Assembly: GCA_046546355.1 (NCBI GenBank)
Contig: JBKGXZ010000075.1
Span: forward strand, 1-8,613
Source: CAZBUB01 sp046546355
GTDB lineage: Bacteria; Desulfobacterota; Desulfovibrionia; Desulfovibrionales; Desulfothermaceae
Length of the DNA stretch: 8,613 bases
Reading direction: 5' to 3'
Both the position numbers and the translations under genes were made by a program. Positions 6,041 through 8,613 of the stretch are shown here, piece by piece (position 1 is the stretch's first letter; each line of letters starts with the position of its first letter). The notes below the pieces were generated by a model. It worked only from the letters and a program-made list of their open reading frames with translations. It had not been told where the DNA came from and made no database searches.

Positions 6041-8316
6041 TGCGCACAGATCAGGCGCAGCTGGGCCAGGTCTGTCTGGCCCTGCAGGATCTTCTGTACC
6101 CCGTCCTGGACCAGGCTGGTCATGCCCTGTTTGAAGGCCTGCTGCCGCAGCTGGGAGGCATCCTTGCCTTGGGAGATCAGGGCTTTGATCTCAGGATCAG
6201 AGACCAGGAGCTCGTGGATCCCGGTGCGGCCCTTGTAGCCCAGGTGGGCGCAGGCAGGACAGCCCTGGGGCTGGTACAGGGCAAGACCGGATTCGTTTCC
6301 CGCGAGCTTTTGAAAGGCCTCTTGGTCCCCATACATATTGGCCAACTGCTCCAGTTCCCTGGCCTCAGGGGTATAGGGCTTTTTGCACTCCGGGCACAGG
6401 GTGCGCACCAGGCGCTGGGCCAGCACACCCTGCAGGGCGTCAGCAAAGTCCAGGGGGTCCAGGCCCAGGCCCAGGAGTCTGGTGATGGTTTCCGGCGCGG
6501 AGTTGGTGTGCAGGGTGGAGAAGACCAGATGCCCGGTCAGAGACGCTTCCAGGCCGATTCTGGCGGTCTCCTGGTCCCGCATTTCCCCGATCAGGATCAC
6601 ATCCGGATCAGCCCGCAAAAAGGAGCGCAGGGCAGCTGCGAAATCAAAGCCGATGCCCGGATTGACCTGGACCTGCTGCAGCCCGGGCTGGGTGATCTCC
6701 ACCGGGTCCTCTGCAGTCCAGATCTTGTTTTGAGCAGATTTGATCCTCCCCAGCAGGGCGTGCAGGGTGGTAGTCTTGCCAGAGCCAGTGGGCCCGACCA
6801 CCAGCAAGATCCCATGGGGCCTGGAGATCAGGCCCAGGATCCTGTCCTGATTGGTCTGGGCAAGATTGAGCTCCTGCAGGGTCATGGCTTTGGAGCTGGA
6901 CAGCACCCGCAGCACAGCAGCCTCCCCATGCACCGTGGGCAGGGTAGCCACCCGCAGCTCCACGGGCTGCCCGCGCAGCTTGGCCTTGATCTTGCCGTCC
7001 TGGGGCTTGCGGCGCTCTGCAATATCCAGTCTGGACATGATCTTGATCCTGGCGATTACAGGCCGGACATGGCTGGCAGGGATTTGCAGCACCTCCTGGC
7101 AAACTCCGTCCACCCGCATGCGCACTCCGGCCCCTTCATTCCCGGGACCAGGCTCAATATGGATATCTGTGGCATTGATTTTGATGGCCCGGGAGATAAG
7201 CTGATTCACCAGCTGGATTACCGAGGATTCGTTCTCGTCCGGCAGGCCCCCGGCATCGCTGATCTCCTGTTCCTCCTGGATACAGGAGTCCTGTACCAGG
7301 CGCTGCAGGACCTCTTTTAGATCCTGGTCCTGATGATGCCCCTGCTGCAGCTCGCGGGTTCTGCCTTCCAGGTAGGCCAGGATATCTTCCCTGAGAGCCA
7401 CCTGAAACTCATAGCTCTTGGCTCCCAGGGCCTGCTGGATTTCCTGCACAGTCTGGCTGTTGTTGGGATCTGCAAGCAAAATTACCGCTTTTTCTTGATC
7501 TCCGGCGATGGGCACCCAGAGGCTGTTTTTGAGATAGGCCAGGTTGAGATTCTGCATCAGCTCTGCAGGCGGAGTGATTCCAGGATCGAACTGGTGGAAG
7601 GGCACCTGGTAGAAGAGCTCCAGGGAACGGCCCACTTCCTGGGGGGAGAGCTGAAAATCGCTGCTCAGGATGCTGGCCACAGAGCTCCCCTGCTGTTGGG
7701 CGCTTTGTCTGGCCTGCTCCAGCTGCTGGGGAGTGATCCTTTGCTGCTGCAGCAGGTAGTCGAATTCACTCTGGGTGGCCTGGAACTGGTAATGGAACTT
7801 CTGGCCTATGATCCGGGCCAGCTCCTGGGCCTGCTGCAGATCCTGGCTGCAGAAGCTGCCTCCATCCTGTTTGTTCATGACCTGCAGCACCCCTAGCAGG
7901 GTCTGCTTGAAACTGATGGGTACAGCCAGCATGGAGCGGGTGCGCAGCCCGGTGCGCTGGTCATAGCTCTGGTTGAAGCCCAGTTTGGGATGGATCTTTT
8001 GCAGGGCTTGCTGGTCGTATACGTCAGGGATCTGCACCGGCTGCCTGGTCAAAGCTACGAATCCGGCTATGGAGGTAAAGCTCAGGGGCAGGCGGATCTC
8101 CTGGATTTCATCCCCGGTCTTGTATTTGGAGACTATTGCCTGGGCCTGGATGTCGCGCTGGTAGATGGTGAGTCGCTCTGCATCCAGAATGGCCAGGATC
8201 TCCTTTTCCACTTCCGGCAGCACCTGCACAAAACTGTCTGCTTCGTGCAAAACATGATAGAGCCGGTTCAGCCTGGTCTGATAATCCAGCTTTGCCTGCA
8301 GGTTCTGGGTAGACAT
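6037..8316 (-). CDS. GspE/PilB-family secretion or pilus assembly ATPase with N-terminal GAF domain
   Basis: This 759-aa cytoplasmic motor ATPase is of the kind that powers type II secretion or type IV pilus extension. Residues about 17-178 form a GAF domain (AVPISFKQTLLGVLQVMNK at 131-149, then F155 and D159). Residues about 183-315 resemble an MshEN/T2SSE N-terminal domain but lack the Arg and Gly residues of the c-di-GMP motif. A Gln-rich linker follows to about 360, then N2 (IHIEPG at 385-390) and the ATPase core: Walker A GPTGSGKTT (508-516), Asp box AEDPVE (535-540), Walker B DVILIGE (572-578 with E578 in the catalytic position), His box GHLVFSTLHT (595-604). Two Cys pairs, C641/C644 and C686/C689, form the usual zinc site. 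AAGGAG 9 bases upstream (8326-8331) supports the start. No other secretion or pilus gene is visible in the window, so the system served is unknown. Confidence 0.9.
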   Translation of the reverse strand: MSTQNLQAKLDYQTRLNRLYHVLHEADSFVQVLPEVEKEILAILDAERLTIYQRDIQAQAIVSKYKTGDEIQEIRLPLSFTSIAGFVALTRQPVQIPDVYDQQALQKIHPKLGFNQSYDQRTGLRTRSMLAVPISFKQTLLGVLQVMNKQDGGSFCSQDLQQAQELARIIGQKFHYQFQATQSEFDYLLQQQRITPQQLEQARQSAQQQGSSVASILSSDFQLSPQEVGRSLELFYQVPFHQFDPGITPPAELMQNLNLAYLKNSLWVPIAGDQEKAVILLADPNNSQTVQEIQQALGAKSYEFQVALREDILAYLEGRTRELQQGHHQDQDLKEVLQRLVQDSCIQEEQEISDAGGLPDENESSVIQLVNQLISRAIKINATDIHIEPGPGNEGAGVRMRVDGVCQEVLQIPASHVRPVIARIKIMSRLDIAERRKPQDGKIKAKLRGQPVELRVATLPTVHGEAAVLRVLSSSKAMTLQELNLAQTNQDRILGLISRPHGILLVVGPTGSGKTTTLHALLGRIKSAQNKIWTAEDPVEITQPGLQQVQVNPGIGFDFAAALRSFLRADPDVILIGEMRDQETARIGLEASLTGHLVFSTLHTNSAPETITRLLGLGLDPLDFADALQGVLAQRLVRTLCPECKKPYTPEARELEQLANMYGDQEAFQKLAGNESGLALYQPQGCPACAHLGYKGRTGIHELLVSDPEIKALISQGKDASQLRQQAFKQGMTSLVQDGVQKILQGQTDLAQLRLICAQ

Positions 8317-8371
8317 GTCCTGATGCTCCTTTTCAACGTCCCCTGTCCTTTCTGGCCAGGGAAGGAAAGAT

Positions 8372-8384
8372 GGTAGAGGTCATT
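8372..8384. repeat. Left copy of a 13-base direct repeat bounding the structured region
   Basis: GGTAGAGGTCATT here matches GGAAGAGGTCATT at 8575-8587 in 12 of 13 positions, the last 10 being identical. The two copies enclose about 190 bases holding the hexamer arrays and the three-way junction. They could be the footprint of an inserted element, or chance or duplicated sequence. Confidence 0.5.
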
Positions 8385-8393
8385 CGTATCCAA

Positions 8394-8467
8394 AGCGATT
8401 ACGATCAGGACTGCGACTACGGTTTAGCCTCCCTCCCCTCGCTATCGTTGTCGTGGTCGTAATCGAT
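8394..8467. repeat. Inverted pair of five-hexamer NNCGAY arrays
   Basis: On the plus strand, 8394-8423 divides into AGCGAT, TACGAT, CAGGAC, TGCGAC, TACGGT. On the minus strand, 8467-8438 divides into ATCGAT, TACGAC, CACGAC, AACGAT, AGCGAG. Each arm is 30 bases in the same six-base phase, and the arms are separated by a 14-base pyrimidine-rich centre. The outermost part pairs perfectly over 9 bases (8396-8404 with 8457-8465) and pairing decays inward (about 20 of 30). This looks like a degenerate dispersed intergenic repeat of the CGATTA/CGACAA type rather than coding DNA. Confidence 0.7.
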
Positions 8468-8515
8468 ATGCCTGATCTCATCCCTATGCTGGTCGTTACC
8501 CACATTTGACACCCA

Positions 8516-8555
8516 GCTAAATACGGCTTTGCCGTAGACCTAAGGTCTATTTAGC
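8516..8555. repeat. Perfect linker-free three-way-junction palindrome
   Basis: Forty bases fold completely: an outer stem GCTAAAT (8516-8522) / ATTTAGC (8549-8555) encloses hairpin 1, ACGGC-TTT-GCCGT (8523-8535), and hairpin 2, AGACC-TAA-GGTCT (8536-8548). There are no mismatches and no unpaired bases except the two 3-base loops. Either strand could form it, as RNA or as a cruciform. It lies 200-239 bases upstream of the gspE-like start. Confidence 0.8.
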
Positions 8556-8613
8556 CAGGTAAACCGTGGGATAAGGAAGAGGTCATTTTTCAACCACCCC
8601 TTACCCCTCCTTG

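Larger units (their letters stand above)
8317..8613. other. Non-coding, structure-rich region upstream of the gspE-like gene
   Basis: No gene-sized frame is convincing in these roughly 300 bases. They hold the ribosome-binding site of the gspE-like gene (AAGGAG, 8326-8331), the hexamer arrays, the three-way junction and the bounding direct repeats. At the right end the minus strand has a purine-rich tract (8597-8613) resembling a Shine-Dalgarno site, ahead of an ATG at 8585 that opens only an 11-codon frame. I could not assign a promoter for the gspE-like gene with confidence. Confidence 0.6.

Noticed and set aside
6040..7320. 426-aa plus-strand ORF
   Set aside because: Antisense shadow of the gspE-like gene. 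Its protein has no domain logic, while the minus strand carries complete Walker, His-box and zinc motifs.
8394..8555. CRISPR array or tRNA gene in the repeat-rich right end
   Set aside because: Repeats are hexamer-scale and inverted, without uniform spacers. The three-way fold lacks a tRNA anticodon arm, TPsiC loop and normal stem lengths.

Overview
The window looks like chromosomal DNA from a Gram-negative bacterium of moderate GC content. The gene types (FeoAB linked to a DUF4198 protein, a HAMP-containing class III cyclase, a GAF-fused GspE-like ATPase) and the codon habits suggest a Desulfobacterota/Deltaproteobacteria member, perhaps a Desulfovibrionales sulfate reducer. That placement is an inference with low-to-moderate confidence; there is no rRNA or other taxonomic marker here.

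Layout. (1) Positions 1-3990, minus strand: a metal-uptake cluster reading feoA -> feoB -> small secreted protein (105 aa) -> DUF4198 periplasmic protein, which runs off the left edge. feoA and feoB overlap by 8 bases, and the small gene follows feoB after 31 bases. The 157-base gap before the DUF4198 gene holds a long hairpin built from AGTTRTC heptamers. A candidate promoter with an 18-base operator-like dyad lies just upstream of feoA. (2) Positions 3991-4415: a divergent intergenic region with several small inverted repeats and one doubtful 32-codon hydrophobic ORF. (3) Positions 4416-5864, plus strand: a membrane-bound class III adenylate cyclase with an extracytoplasmic sensor carrying an EF-hand-like loop, then HAMP and the catalytic domain. 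(4) Positions 5863-6040, minus strand: what looks like the remnant of a HicBA toxin-antitoxin pair (hicB without its N-terminus, hicA with only its first ~21 codons), wedged exactly between the ends of two convergent genes. (5) Positions 6037-8316, minus strand: a 759-aa GspE/PilB-type secretion or pilus assembly ATPase with an N-terminal GAF domain. (6) Positions 8317-8613: non-coding DNA packed with structure. It holds an inverted pair of five-hexamer arrays, a perfect linker-free 40-base three-way junction, and near-identical 13-base direct repeats bounding both.

How they may work together. FeoA/FeoB import ferrous iron. The two secreted proteins downstream both appear to expose an N-terminal histidine after signal cleavage, so they could be periplasmic metal-handling partners. 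The cyclase makes cAMP in response to an unknown, possibly calcium-linked, periplasmic signal. The GAF domain of the convergent GspE-like ATPase keeps most of the NKXnFX3DE signature of cyclic-nucleotide-binding GAF domains, which raises the untested idea of a cAMP-controlled secretion or pilus motor. No CRISPR array, rRNA or tRNA gene, or intact insertion sequence was seen.
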